A DNA stretch of 38,359 nt from the IMG/VR virus record IMGVR_UViG_3300033144_006803, positions 1-38,359 of that record; one strand, 5' to 3'. The notes below the pieces were generated by a model that saw only the letters and a program-made list of their open reading frames with translations, did no database searches and was not told the DNA's origin. Position numbers and translations under genes: made by a program. Each line of letters begins with the position of its first letter. Position 1 is the first letter of the stretch. This DNA comes from a virus. Positions 29,100 to 37,062 of the stretch are shown one piece after another.

Positions 29100-31274
29100 A
29101 TGAAAGAATTGACCTTGCGTTTGCCGACGAGAGACGACGTTCGAGCGTTTCGCAATAAGGTCGGTGCGCGTATGCTCGGCGTGAGGTCACTCGCAGACCT
29201 CGCGAGCATCATCTCGAACAATATGAATTACGGCACGCACGGCTCGGGCGGCGGTGACTCGCGCTTCGTGTATTATCACAACTTCAATATATGGGTGTAC
29301 GTGACGACCCGCGTCGTGCTCGACAACGCGATGCGACTCGCGGCGAGCGGCGCCGGTGTGTATCGCGAGAAGTACGAGCGCGGGTTGCGTAAGCGTGAGC
29401 GCGTCGAGACGTCTCACCCGGCGAGCATGCTCATCGAGAGCCCGAACTCGGCGCAAACCTTTCCCGAGTTCGTCGAAGAGGTCTTGCTCAACGATATGCT
29501 CTCGGGCATGTTCTACATTAAGAAAGAGATGAGCATACGACCGCGCGAGATGTGGAGTCTTCGAGCGACGCGTTGCCGGGTGATACCGGGCACCGGCAAG
29601 GTGCTCGACAAGAATAAGCGGCCGATGTATTACGACGGTTTTGTGTACGACGAAGACAAGCCGAGCCGGGTCATCTTCTCGCCCGACCGTATCTCGTACG
29701 GCAAGCGCGCGAACCCGATGAACGAGTACGTCGGCATGAGCCCGTTCTTTGCGGCGCGCAATTCTATAAATATTTTTCTCGCCGCGCAAAAATACAACAT
29801 GAGTTTTTACGAGAACGACGCGACGCCCGGCGGGTATCTGCAAACCGACTTCGCCTTTTCGTCACCCGAGCAAGCGCAAAAATGGGCGCGGGTTTGGTTC
29901 AAGATGTACGGGGGCGGCGCGAACCGGCACAAGGTCGCGGTGCTCGGCAACAACCTCAACTTCAAGACCCTCACCCCGTCGCATAAAGACATGATGTTCG
30001 GCGAGCAGATGAAACAGGTGCGCGACGAGATAGCGGCCGCCGGGGGTGTGCCGTCGATATATCTCAACGATACCGACAAAGCAAATTATGCAAACCTTCG
30101 CGAGCATGAAAAACTTTTATGGCGTCGCACGATGATACCGGTGACCGACCGCGTGAAGTACCGCATCAACCGCGACATCATGACCGAGTTCGACGAGGGC
30201 GACGGGTGGCGGTACGTTCTCGACCTCGACCTTTCAGTCATCGAGGCGTTGCAAGAGGACATCGACAAGCAAGCGAACGCCGACGCCCGCAAAATATTCT
30301 CTTCGGTGCGTACGCCCGACGAGATACGAGAACGCGACGGGCTCGCACCGTACGAGAACGGTATCGGCTCGGTGCCGGTGATACAGGGCGCGATGGCGAA
30401 ACTCGAAGACGTCGGTGCGGTGTACGCGAAGACACCGCCGCCGGAAAAAGGACAAGCGGCATCGGGGCGTCGCTCGTTACCGGCGGCGTCATATAAACAC
30501 GTTTACGCGAACGAAGACGAGAGGCGTGCGCTTTGGGAGTCGACCCGCGACCTCGTCGAAGACTACACCGACGACTTCAAGGTTCTGATTGCCAAAGCGT
30601 TCGCGATGTTCGAGGCCGAGATGCTCGACAACCTCGACGCGGCGAAGGGCGTGAAGGCACCGCTCGACGCCGACGCGATAGTGTACGACCTTGAGCACTC
30701 GCGCGCAATACTCACGAAGTCGGCGCACCCGTTTTATCAGAACGCGACCGAGCGCGGCGGCGAGCGCGTCATCGAACTCGTCGACTCGCCGGTGCCCTTC
30801 GACATGACCGACTCGAACGTCGTGAAGTTGCTCGACGCTCGCAAGCAACGGTTCGCCGAGCGCATCATCGAAGGCAAGTGGAAGACGATGAAGACGTCGC
30901 TCGAAGCGGGCATCAAGAACAGTGAGACGATACCCGAACTTGCCTTGCGCGTTGAGGCCGAGATGGGGCGCGTCATCAACAACGCGGCGACGATAGCACG
31001 CACCGAGGTCTTGCCGTCGTTCCACGAGGGACAACTCAACGGCATGAAGCAAAGCGGCGTCGTCAAGGGTAAAGAATGGTTGCCCGCGTACACGGCGATG
31101 ACTCGACCGGGGCACTACAATGCCGAGCAAGTCGTCGCGATTAATGAAGCGTTTTTTGTAGCACCCGACGCCGCCGGGGCGTACGGTGAAGACTTAGAAT
31201 ATCCCGGCGACCCGAGCGGCATGGCAGAGAATATTATCAATTGTCTTTGCGACATGTTGCCGGTCGTCGAGTGA
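29100..31274 (+). CDS. Portal protein fused to gp7/MuF-type head morphogenesis domain
   Basis: The 724-aa protein carries a phage portal domain (about 20-420: NFNIWVYVTTRVVLDNAMRL, HPASMLIESPNSAQTFPEFV, MSPFFAARNSINIFLAAQKY, AAAGGVPSIYLND) followed by a SPP1 gp7 / Mu F-type minor head domain (about 450-724). The latter ends with the usual ARTEVLPSFHEGQLNGMKQS ... PGDPSGMAENIINCLCD. Portals form the dodecameric DNA entry ring; gp7-type proteins enter the head with the DNA. The two are normally separate genes. I chose ATG 29100 because AAGGGGCGG precedes it; TTG 29079 overlaps the terminase stop. Confidence 0.85.
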   Translation: MKELTLRLPTRDDVRAFRNKVGARMLGVRSLADLASIISNNMNYGTHGSGGGDSRFVYYHNFNIWVYVTTRVVLDNAMRLAASGAGVYREKYERGLRKRERVETSHPASMLIESPNSAQTFPEFVEEVLLNDMLSGMFYIKKEMSIRPREMWSLRATRCRVIPGTGKVLDKNKRPMYYDGFVYDEDKPSRVIFSPDRISYGKRANPMNEYVGMSPFFAARNSINIFLAAQKYNMSFYENDATPGGYLQTDFAFSSPEQAQKWARVWFKMYGGGANRHKVAVLGNNLNFKTLTPSHKDMMFGEQMKQVRDEIAAAGGVPSIYLNDTDKANYANLREHEKLLWRRTMIPVTDRVKYRINRDIMTEFDEGDGWRYVLDLDLSVIEALQEDIDKQANADARKIFSSVRTPDEIRERDGLAPYENGIGSVPVIQGAMAKLEDVGAVYAKTPPPEKGQAASGRRSLPAASYKHVYANEDERRALWESTRDLVEDYTDDFKVLIAKAFAMFEAEMLDNLDAAKGVKAPLDADAIVYDLEHSRAILTKSAHPFYQNATERGGERVIELVDSPVPFDMTDSNVVKLLDARKQRFAERIIEGKWKTMKTSLEAGIKNSETIPELALRVEAEMGRVINNAATIARTEVLPSFHEGQLNGMKQSGVVKGKEWLPAYTAMTRPGHYNAEQVVAINEAFFVAPDAAGAYGEDLEYPGDPSGMAENIINCLCDMLPVVE

Positions 31275-31285
31275 AAGGGGCGAAG

Positions 31286-32026
31286 ATGAAACTCAAGACA
31301 TTTGAGTGTCACGCGCAATTAAACCCGACGCGCACAATCGACACCGACGACAAGTTGTTCGTCGAGGGTTGGGCGTCGACGAAGAACATCGACCGGTACG
31401 TCGAGGTCATCACGCCCGAGGCGTTCGCTTCGACCGTCGAGTCGTTCAAGGCAAACCCGGTGCTCTTGTTTCAGCACAAGCACGACCGGCCGATTGGCGC
31501 GGTGACCGAGTTGTCGATTGACAAGAAGGCCGGGCTTTGGGTCAAGGCGTTCATCTCGAAGGCGAACGGCGTGAGTGACATCGCGACGTTGATACAAGAG
31601 GGCGTTCTTCGCGCTTTCAGTATCGGCTTTCGAGAGAAGAGCGCGGGCAAGGTCGACGAGATTTATACAATCACCGACCTCGAACTATACGAAATAAGTG
31701 TCGTGTCGATACCGGCGAACCGCGAGAGCCTCTTCTCGATTGCCAAAGCGTTCGAGCACGGCACCGACCTCGTGACACCGATGAGCGCAAGAAACATTGA
31801 AGAGCGCGCGGCCGACGAAGAGCCGAGCGACGACATTGAAAACCCCCCCGATAAAAATGTGCCGTCTTCACCGGGCGACGGCGTGACAGACCGAGAACTC
31901 GAACTCAAGGCCGAACTCGAACGGGTCGAAGAGAAGCACGCACGCGAGAAAGTCGAGCGAGGACTCGACAAGATAGCACGCGCCGCGAGCAACCTCTTCA
32001 AAGCGAAAGACAAAGCAAGTGGATAA
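31286..32026 (+). CDS. Prohead protease (U35 family) with C-terminal coiled coil
   Basis: The 246-aa protein has the herpes/HK97-type serine protease motifs: FVEGWASTKNIDRYVEVI, the catalytic His in LLFQHKHDRPIG (H64 or H66), LRAFSIGF with S112, and YEISVVSIPAN with acidic residues before it. Residues about 165-215 are acidic and disordered, and 215-245 form a charged helix that may serve as scaffold. It cuts the delta domain of the capsid protein and itself during maturation. ATG 31286 has GAAAGGGGCGAAG upstream. Confidence 0.85.
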   Translation: MKLKTFECHAQLNPTRTIDTDDKLFVEGWASTKNIDRYVEVITPEAFASTVESFKANPVLLFQHKHDRPIGAVTELSIDKKAGLWVKAFISKANGVSDIATLIQEGVLRAFSIGFREKSAGKVDEIYTITDLELYEISVVSIPANRESLFSIAKAFEHGTDLVTPMSARNIEERAADEEPSDDIENPPDKNVPSSPGDGVTDRELELKAELERVEEKHAREKVERGLDKIARAASNLFKAKDKASG

Positions 32027-33512
32027 CGACGAAAGAATCGAGAAGACTCTCGGCATCATGAAAGAAGTCGAGAAGAGAGTCGAAGACTTCGAGGCGGGCT
32101 TCGTCTCGAAAGAGACTTTCAAAGGTGAGGTCGGCGCACTCATCGAAACGGCGATGACGAACGAACGCGAGCGACAGGCCGAAGAGCGCACGCGTGAACT
32201 CGACTTCGCCGCGCCCGAGATGCCCGGCGGCGGCGACCTTTGCGTGCGTCACCTCTCGGCCGTCGAGAGAGCGACGACCGTGAACGACCGCAACGAGGCG
32301 GCCGCGTACGCGCTCACGTTCCCGAGCGGCAACGCGAACGTCGAGAGACTCAAAGAGGTCAACGACGACCTCGCTATCGCCCACGCGTACCTCACCGTCG
32401 CGAGAGCGAACGGCAAGGCGACGAACTACCGGGGCATGGAGTCGTTGCCGATGTGGGACGAGTTCAAAGAACTTCGCGACGCGGTTCACGGCTCGGTGCG
32501 TACACCGATGTCGACCGGCGGCGAGGGTGCCGATTGGATTCCGACCGGCATGTCTTCGAGCGTCATCAAACTCGAAAATCTCGAAGGCGAGATTGAGGGC
32601 TTGTTCGCTCACGTAAACATGCCGACGAACCCGTACGTCGACCCGCTCATCGCGACCGGCATCGCCGTGTTGCCGACTATCGTCACCGAACAGACCGGGC
32701 TCACGAACCCGGCCGACGAAGTCAATCAGTCACTCGTTGACGGCAAGACAACGTACACCGCCGTGCCGACACGGTCGCGCGTCATCACCTCGATGATACT
32801 CAACGAAGACAGCATCTTCGACGTCATCGGCGAGATAAAGACCGAACTTCGCACGATGCAGTTCCGAGGCGTTGAGACGTGCATACTCAACGGCGACAAA
32901 ACCTCGACTCATCAGGACAGCGACACGCACGCGCTCGGCGCGACCGACGTGAGGAAAGTCAACTACGGGCTTCGCTACCTCGCGCTGAACTCGAACAGTG
33001 GCGCGTATGCTTCGAGCATCAACACGTTCACGTACGAGAACGTCATCGGGATACGTAAGACGATGGGCAAGTACGGCGCGAAGCCCGGCAACCTCGCTTG
33101 GATTTGCGGCGCCGAGACGTTCATCGACTTGCTCGTGCTCAAGGACGCGGGCTCAAACCTCGTGATGAAGACCGACAACCTCGGCGCGATACTTCCGTCG
33201 ACGCCGGGCGCGGTCGGTTCAATCGCGGGCTCGGGTGTCGTCGTGAGCGAGCACATGCGTGAAGACCTCAACGCGTCGGGTGTCTTCGACGACACGACCG
33301 AGACTCAGACGGCGATTCTTTGCGTCAACAAAAAGGGCTTCAAGGTCGGCGACCGTCGCGCTATCACCCTCGCGGGTGAGTATTGGGCGACGAGTGACCA
33401 GATGAACCTTGTCGCTTTCCGTCGTTGGGACTTCGAGCCCGTCTTCAAGACGAGCGCGGCCGAACTCGGCACATACGCGAACGTCGCTATCGGGTACAAC
33501 AAGACGACTTGA
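32019..33512 (+). CDS. Major capsid protein, HK97 fold, with delta domain
   Basis: The 497-aa protein starts at GTG 32019, 8 bp inside the protease gene. Residues about 1-110 are helical and charged, as in a scaffolding delta domain removed by the protease. From about 160 the HK97-type capsid core follows: SSVIKLENLEGEIEGLFAHV, ADEVNQSLVDGKTTYTAVPT, SRVITSMILNEDSIFDVIGE, RKTMGKYGAKPGNLAWICGA and DRRAITLAGEYWATSDQMNL. Order after portal and protease confirms the role. Confidence 0.9.
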   Translation: MDNDERIEKTLGIMKEVEKRVEDFEAGFVSKETFKGEVGALIETAMTNERERQAEERTRELDFAAPEMPGGGDLCVRHLSAVERATTVNDRNEAAAYALTFPSGNANVERLKEVNDDLAIAHAYLTVARANGKATNYRGMESLPMWDEFKELRDAVHGSVRTPMSTGGEGADWIPTGMSSSVIKLENLEGEIEGLFAHVNMPTNPYVDPLIATGIAVLPTIVTEQTGLTNPADEVNQSLVDGKTTYTAVPTRSRVITSMILNEDSIFDVIGEIKTELRTMQFRGVETCILNGDKTSTHQDSDTHALGATDVRKVNYGLRYLALNSNSGAYASSINTFTYENVIGIRKTMGKYGAKPGNLAWICGAETFIDLLVLKDAGSNLVMKTDNLGAILPSTPGAVGSIAGSGVVVSEHMREDLNASGVFDDTTETQTAILCVNKKGFKVGDRRAITLAGEYWATSDQMNLVAFRRWDFEPVFKTSAAELGTYANVAIGYNKTT

Positions 33513-33535
33513 TGATTGTCGAGTCGACAGTTCTC

Positions 33536-33562
33536 GCCGGGGCGGCACCGCGTCGCCCCGGC
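33536..33562 (+). other. Hairpin after the capsid gene
   Basis: Perfect 9-bp stem GCCGGGGCG / CGCCCCGGC with a 9-nt loop, 24 bp after the capsid stop and without a T-tract. It may raise stability of the capsid message or reduce downstream transcription. Confidence 0.6.
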
Positions 33563-33587
33563 ACCCTTCAAACCGGGAGAGTGAGAG

Positions 33588-33827
33588 ATGGCGAAGAAAC
33601 TATTTTTCAAGAGGCATTGGCGCGGTGACGGCAAGAAGTTCGTCGTCGGCGAAGAGTGCCCCGAAGCCCTCGCGAAGCACCTCAAGAAAGTCGGCGAGTT
33701 CGACTTCGTGCTCACCGAGGTCAACCCCGTCGAGCCCAAGAAGACCGAGGGCGACGACGAGACGAAAGACATCGAGGGCGACAAGAGCGACAAGAACATC
33801 AAGGTCGACGAGGTCACAAAAAAGTAA
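33588..33827 (+). CDS. Small head-associated protein, 79 aa
   Basis: Residues 1-45 form a compact basic domain (MAKKLFFKRHWRGDGKKFVV; HLKKVGEFDFVL) and the rest is an Asp/Glu/Lys-rich tail. Small proteins of this type commonly follow the capsid gene in siphophages; some are head decoration or adaptor-associated. Ribosome binding site GGGAGAGTGAG. Confidence 0.6.
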   Translation: MAKKLFFKRHWRGDGKKFVVGEECPEALAKHLKKVGEFDFVLTEVNPVEPKKTEGDDETKDIEGDKSDKNIKVDEVTKK

Positions 33828-33838
33828 GCGGCCGCCCG

Positions 33839-33898
33839 ATGTCCTCGGGCGATTATAACAAGTGGACGGGTCGAACGATGCGAAAGGGGCGACGATGA
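33839..33898 (+). CDS. Possible 19-aa leader peptide before the 33895 gene
   Basis: An ATG at 33839 opens a 19-codon frame (SSGDYNKWTGRTMRKGRR) whose stop overlaps the ATG of the next gene. A second in-frame ATG at 33878 is preceded by the same GGGTCGAACG context seen at many real starts, which would give a 6-residue peptide. It may couple translation of the secreted protein, or be chance. Confidence 0.3.
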   Translation: MSSGDYNKWTGRTMRKGRR

Positions 33899-34437
33899 AA
33901 CGATACAAATTTGCGGCGGCCGTGTTCGGGGCGACGATGCTCTTGCTCATGGCCGCGCTCTTCGCGGGGGCGGCGGCTCAGACGTTGACCTCGACGGTCA
34001 CGAACCCGCACGGCGGCGGGTGGTGTTACGTTTCGGCGGTGCCTCGCAACGCGCCCTTGTCGGGGGTAAGTTCGTACACCGCTCTCGAAGAGTATGAGAA
34101 CGATAGCGGGTTCAATTACTTCGCATGTGCTTACGAGGTGACGCTCACGGTCAACGCCTCGTCGACTTTCATCTTGTATTTCAATTGGAGTGCCGACGGT
34201 ACAACGTGGCATCGGGGCGACTTCCGATTGTGGACGGGGAGTGCGACGTCGAGCGACACAAAAGTCGACCTCTTCGCGTCGGGGGTGACGGGCACGGTGA
34301 GCGGCTTTTGTATAGTCGCCCCGTACAACGCAAGCCCGACGACGCCGGTCGTCAAATACTTCCGTTGGGAGTTCCGAGAGAACGGTGCCGACATTGAGGG
34401 CACGTATTCCTTCGATATGATAGCGGCGCGCCGGTGA
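33895..34437 (+). CDS. Secreted protein with Sec signal peptide in the head-tail cluster
   Basis: The 180-aa product begins with a typical signal peptide: basic KRYK, a hydrophobic core (FAAAVFGATMLLLMAALFAG) and a likely AAA-Q cleavage near residue 28. The mature part is about 150 residues, beta-rich, with three Cys that could form disulfides and an Ig/FN3-like pattern (YEVTLTVNASSTFILYFNWS). An exported protein is odd among virion genes. It may coat the host surface, or the segment may be a virion protein with a hydrophobic end. Ribosome binding site GAAAGGGGCGACG. Confidence 0.65.
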   Translation: MKRYKFAAAVFGATMLLLMAALFAGAAAQTLTSTVTNPHGGGWCYVSAVPRNAPLSGVSSYTALEEYENDSGFNYFACAYEVTLTVNASSTFILYFNWSADGTTWHRGDFRLWTGSATSSDTKVDLFASGVTGTVSGFCIVAPYNASPTTPVVKYFRWEFRENGADIEGTYSFDMIAARR

Positions 34438-34955
34438 GCGACCACGTCGCAACGATATGCTCGCGGTTGACCGCGCACGCAACGCTCTCGAAAGAGATGA
34501 CGGCGGCCGGGTTCGTTCCCGACGCGGCCGTGTGCGGCGTGGTCATCACCGACAAGCAAAGCGTCGTCGCGACGCGGCACTCGGCCGGTCGCTTCGGCGC
34601 GGTCGTCGACGAGAGCCCGGTGCCGGTGACCGAGCCGGTCGTGTCGGGCATCGGCCTCTCGAAGTATTACGACCGCATGGAACGTATTTGGCTCGTTACC
34701 GTTTCGTGGTCGACCGATGTCGCCTGCAAGGGTCGCGTCGATTGGCGAGTACACTCGTCGCCGGGGTCGTGGAACGCGGGCGCGTACGAGTCGACGTTCA
34801 AAACCTCGCATGTCGCGGCGACGACGATGCGATGCACGTCGGGCAACTCGTACGACGTACTCATCAAGTCGCTCGTTGTGGGCGGCGATGAGTACGACGA
34901 AGCAATTTTTACCATTGAAATAAACGGGGACGGCGACCCCGAGTTCGAGGTGTGA
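34434..34955 (+). CDS. Hypothetical structural protein, 173 aa
   Basis: Starts at GTG 34434, overlapping the upstream stop. Residues 1-70 are mixed; 75-170 are beta-rich and Ig/FN3-like (RIWLVTVSWSTDVACKGRVD; NSYDVLIKSLVVGGDEYDEA). Virion decoration or adhesion is plausible from its place next to a similar gene. No family is recognised with confidence. Confidence 0.6.
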   Translation: MSDHVATICSRLTAHATLSKEMTAAGFVPDAAVCGVVITDKQSVVATRHSAGRFGAVVDESPVPVTEPVVSGIGLSKYYDRMERIWLVTVSWSTDVACKGRVDWRVHSSPGSWNAGAYESTFKTSHVAATTMRCTSGNSYDVLIKSLVVGGDEYDEAIFTIEINGDGDPEFEV

Positions 34956-34958
34956 GAA

Positions 34959-35303
34959 ATGGAACATCGAGAAAATAAAATTATCATGTACCTCGGCGAC
35001 TTCGGTCACGAGATAAACTTTTTCTTGCGCGACGCCGAGGGCGCGAAGTTCGCGGTCGACGACGGCGAAGACACGGTCGCGTTCGAGCATTATCTCGACG
35101 GCGCGGCAAGCCCGACGAGCGTCGAGTCGAACGTCGAGGTCGACCCCGATGACACCGGCGACACCTCGCACGTACGGTACACGATACAAGAAGGCGACCT
35201 CGACGCCGCCGGTACATATTGGTGTCGCTTCGCGGTGAACAATATGCGTTGTTACCCCGAGGCGATGATTGTCGTCAAGGCACTTTGCCCGAGCGGAGAG
35301 TAA
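34959..35303 (+). CDS. Ig-like / BppU-N-like structural protein, 114 aa
   Basis: The protein alternates strands: KIIMYLGDFGHEINFFLRDA, then DTVAFEHYLDGA and a C-terminal DAAGTYWCRFAVNNMRCYPE. The layout resembles the N-terminal module of baseplate upper proteins of Gram-positive siphophages, which attach fibres to the virion. Resemblance is by eye, and the function is tentative. Confidence 0.5.
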   Translation: MEHRENKIIMYLGDFGHEINFFLRDAEGAKFAVDDGEDTVAFEHYLDGAASPTSVESNVEVDPDDTGDTSHVRYTIQEGDLDAAGTYWCRFAVNNMRCYPEAMIVVKALCPSGE

Positions 35304-35307
35304 TACA

Positions 35308-35937
35308 ATGAGCGCACCCGAAATACTGGCATACACGATACTCAAGAAAGACGAGGCACGCGACTCGCTCGAAGTCGGTGACACCGGCGACGAGGTGAAC
35401 ACGATGCTCGCGGTCATCAACGGCGTGACGAGCGCGTTCGAGTCTTACGTCGGTCGGCACTTCATGACGCGCACGACGACAGAAGAGACGTTCGCCGGTG
35501 ACGGCACGAACCGGTACGAGGTCAACAACTCGCCCGAGGTGACGAGCATCGTCGACGGGTCGGTGTACACGAGCGTCGACAACGGCGATACATGGACACA
35601 AGTACCCGACGCGAGCGTCAAGTTCTCGCCCTCGGGTGAGGTCTTTCTCGATGACGGGTACTATTTTCCGCGAGGCTTTCAGAACTGCAAACTCTCATAC
35701 GTCTCGGGGTTCAAGAGACAGGGCGACACGTCACCGTCAAATGCAAAAGATTTGCCCGACGAGTTGCGTGTCGCCGCCTTGATATATCTCAAACATCTTT
35801 GGAAGACAATGCGCGCGAAGGGTGCCCGCGAGGCGTCGACATCGTTCGACGGGCAGACGGTCACGTACCGGGTCGAAGACATGCCGGTCGAGGCGAAGGC
35901 GATACTCAAGAAATACCGAGAGGCGAGGTTCGGATAA
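35308..35937 (+). CDS. Head-tail connector / adaptor protein (gp6-like)
   Basis: The 209-aa protein fits phage connector proteins. There is an N-terminal helical bundle with NTMLAVINGVTSAFESYVGR, a beta insertion (about 65-130, TEETFAGDGTNRYEVNNSPE), and a C-terminal helical part ending VRVE-type (DELRVAALIYLKHLWKTMRA). HK97 gp6-type adaptors bind the portal and extend the DNA channel. ATG 35308 has GGAGAG upstream. Confidence 0.75.
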   Translation: MSAPEILAYTILKKDEARDSLEVGDTGDEVNTMLAVINGVTSAFESYVGRHFMTRTTTEETFAGDGTNRYEVNNSPEVTSIVDGSVYTSVDNGDTWTQVPDASVKFSPSGEVFLDDGYYFPRGFQNCKLSYVSGFKRQGDTSPSNAKDLPDELRVAALIYLKHLWKTMRAKGAREASTSFDGQTVTYRVEDMPVEAKAILKKYREARFG

Positions 35938-36434
35938 TGCGAGCGGCGTTTGCGTTGATAGTCAAGAAGGGCGACCGCATCATGCCCCCGAGCGAGTTCT
36001 CGACGAGGCTCGCGCTCGCGAGCAAGATGTACCGGGTCGGCATGCGGCGCGGTACGGCGAAGGCGGGCAACCTCGTCAAGCGGTCGGCGAAAAAGAACGT
36101 CACCGGCGGCAAGGGCGGCGGCGTCTTGAACGTACGCACGAACCTCGGGCGCGGGTCGATTACCTCGCGCGTCGAGCCCACACCTCGCGGCTATCGCGCC
36201 GTCGTCGGGGCGAGCACTTTCTACATGCTCGTGCACGAGAAGGGCATGGTGATACGAGCGCGCAACGCGCCGTTTATGCTCTTCAAATACAAGGGCAAGT
36301 TCATGAAGGTCAAGAAGGTCACGATACCGAAGCGCGAGTGGTTGCGCCCGGCGTTTGAAGAGAACCGGCGCAAGATAGTAAATTGTTTTGACGACGAGGT
36401 CGCGACGGCATTTATAAAGGCGGGTTTGATGTGA
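35937..36434 (+). CDS. Tail completion / head closure protein (HK97 gp10-like)
   Basis: The 165-aa product opens at ATG 35937, overlapping the upstream stop. It has a basic helical N-half (GMRRGTAKAGNLVKRSAKKN) and then VGASTFYMLVHEKGMVIRAR and KREWLRPAFEENRRKIVNCF, the pattern of HK97 gp10 / minor tail proteins. Its place between the adaptor and the tail terminator supports the call. Confidence 0.75.
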   Translation: MRAAFALIVKKGDRIMPPSEFSTRLALASKMYRVGMRRGTAKAGNLVKRSAKKNVTGGKGGGVLNVRTNLGRGSITSRVEPTPRGYRAVVGASTFYMLVHEKGMVIRARNAPFMLFKYKGKFMKVKKVTIPKREWLRPAFEENRRKIVNCFDDEVATAFIKAGLM

Positions 36435-36841
36435 GCATATACTCGAACGTGAAGGCGAACATAATCACGACGCTCAAGGCGGTCGACGGCGTTCGCCGCG
36501 TCATCGACAACATCAAACTCTTCGACGAGGTCGACATCTCGGTCATGCCTCACGTAATGGTAATACCGTCGACCGAGGACATCAACAACGTCGCGTCGGC
36601 GCGCGTATCGGAATCGACGGCGGGGTTCGACATATACCTATACCTCGCGCGGCACGAAGAGGTCGAAGACTACGTCGCCGCGTTTCGCACCGCCCTCATG
36701 ACCGACCGAGGTCGCGGGCAATCCGGCACCGTGCTCGATACGCGTGTCGTGCAAATAGAACGCGATGACGTCGGGCTCGTGTACCCTCGCGGGCTCGTTA
36801 TTTTCAAGGTTGAAGTTGATTACAGGCAGAGCGATAATTAA
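36431..36841 (+). CDS. Tail terminator protein (gpU-like)
   Basis: The 136-aa protein starts at GTG 36431 on the upstream stop. An N-terminal helix (SNVKANIITTLKAVDGVRRV), a long strand pair (STAGFDIYLYLARHEEVEDY) and a C-terminal VYPRGLVIFKVEVDYRQ strand match tail terminators that cap the tube and set the connector. Position before the tail tube gene agrees. Confidence 0.75.
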   Translation: MSIYSNVKANIITTLKAVDGVRRVIDNIKLFDEVDISVMPHVMVIPSTEDINNVASARVSESTAGFDIYLYLARHEEVEDYVAAFRTALMTDRGRGQSGTVLDTRVVQIERDDVGLVYPRGLVIFKVEVDYRQSDN

Positions 36842-36858
36842 CGTAGAAAGGGGCGACG

Positions 36859-37062
36859 ATGAGACTTGAATACGTTGGGCGTTTTTCGGCGGTGAGTGTC
36901 GACGGTGTCGGGCGCGTTGCGCGCGGCAAGGCCGTCGACTTTCCCGACGCCCTCGGGGAGTCGTACCTCAAGCGACACCCGAACGAGTGGAAGAAGGCCG
37001 CGCCCGCGAAGGCAAGCGGCTCGGGCAATAAAAAGGGCACCGGCGAAAGGGGTAAGAAATGA
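36859..37062 (+). CDS. Small basic structural protein, 67 aa
   Basis: The first 45 residues form a compact domain (RLEYVGRFSAVSVDGVGRVA; DALGESYLKRHPNEWKK), and the tail is Lys/Gly/Ser-rich. Located between terminator and tube genes, so probably virion-associated, but no family is known to me. Ribosome binding site AGAAAGGGGCGACG. Confidence 0.6.
   Translation: MRLEYVGRFSAVSVDGVGRVARGKAVDFPDALGESYLKRHPNEWKKAAPAKASGSGNKKGTGERGKK

Noticed and set aside
27550-29190. Long reverse-strand ORF (546 codons) opposite the large terminase
   Set aside because: It mirrors a gene with clear terminase motifs. In this GC-rich genome with frequent TCGA and GACGTC, antisense frames stay open by chance. No ribosome binding site or protein-like motif was seen.
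8151-37060. Recurring GAAAGGGGTCGAACG as a CRISPR or dispersed repeat
   Set aside because: Copies lie at gene starts at irregular distances with no spacers; they are ribosome binding sites.
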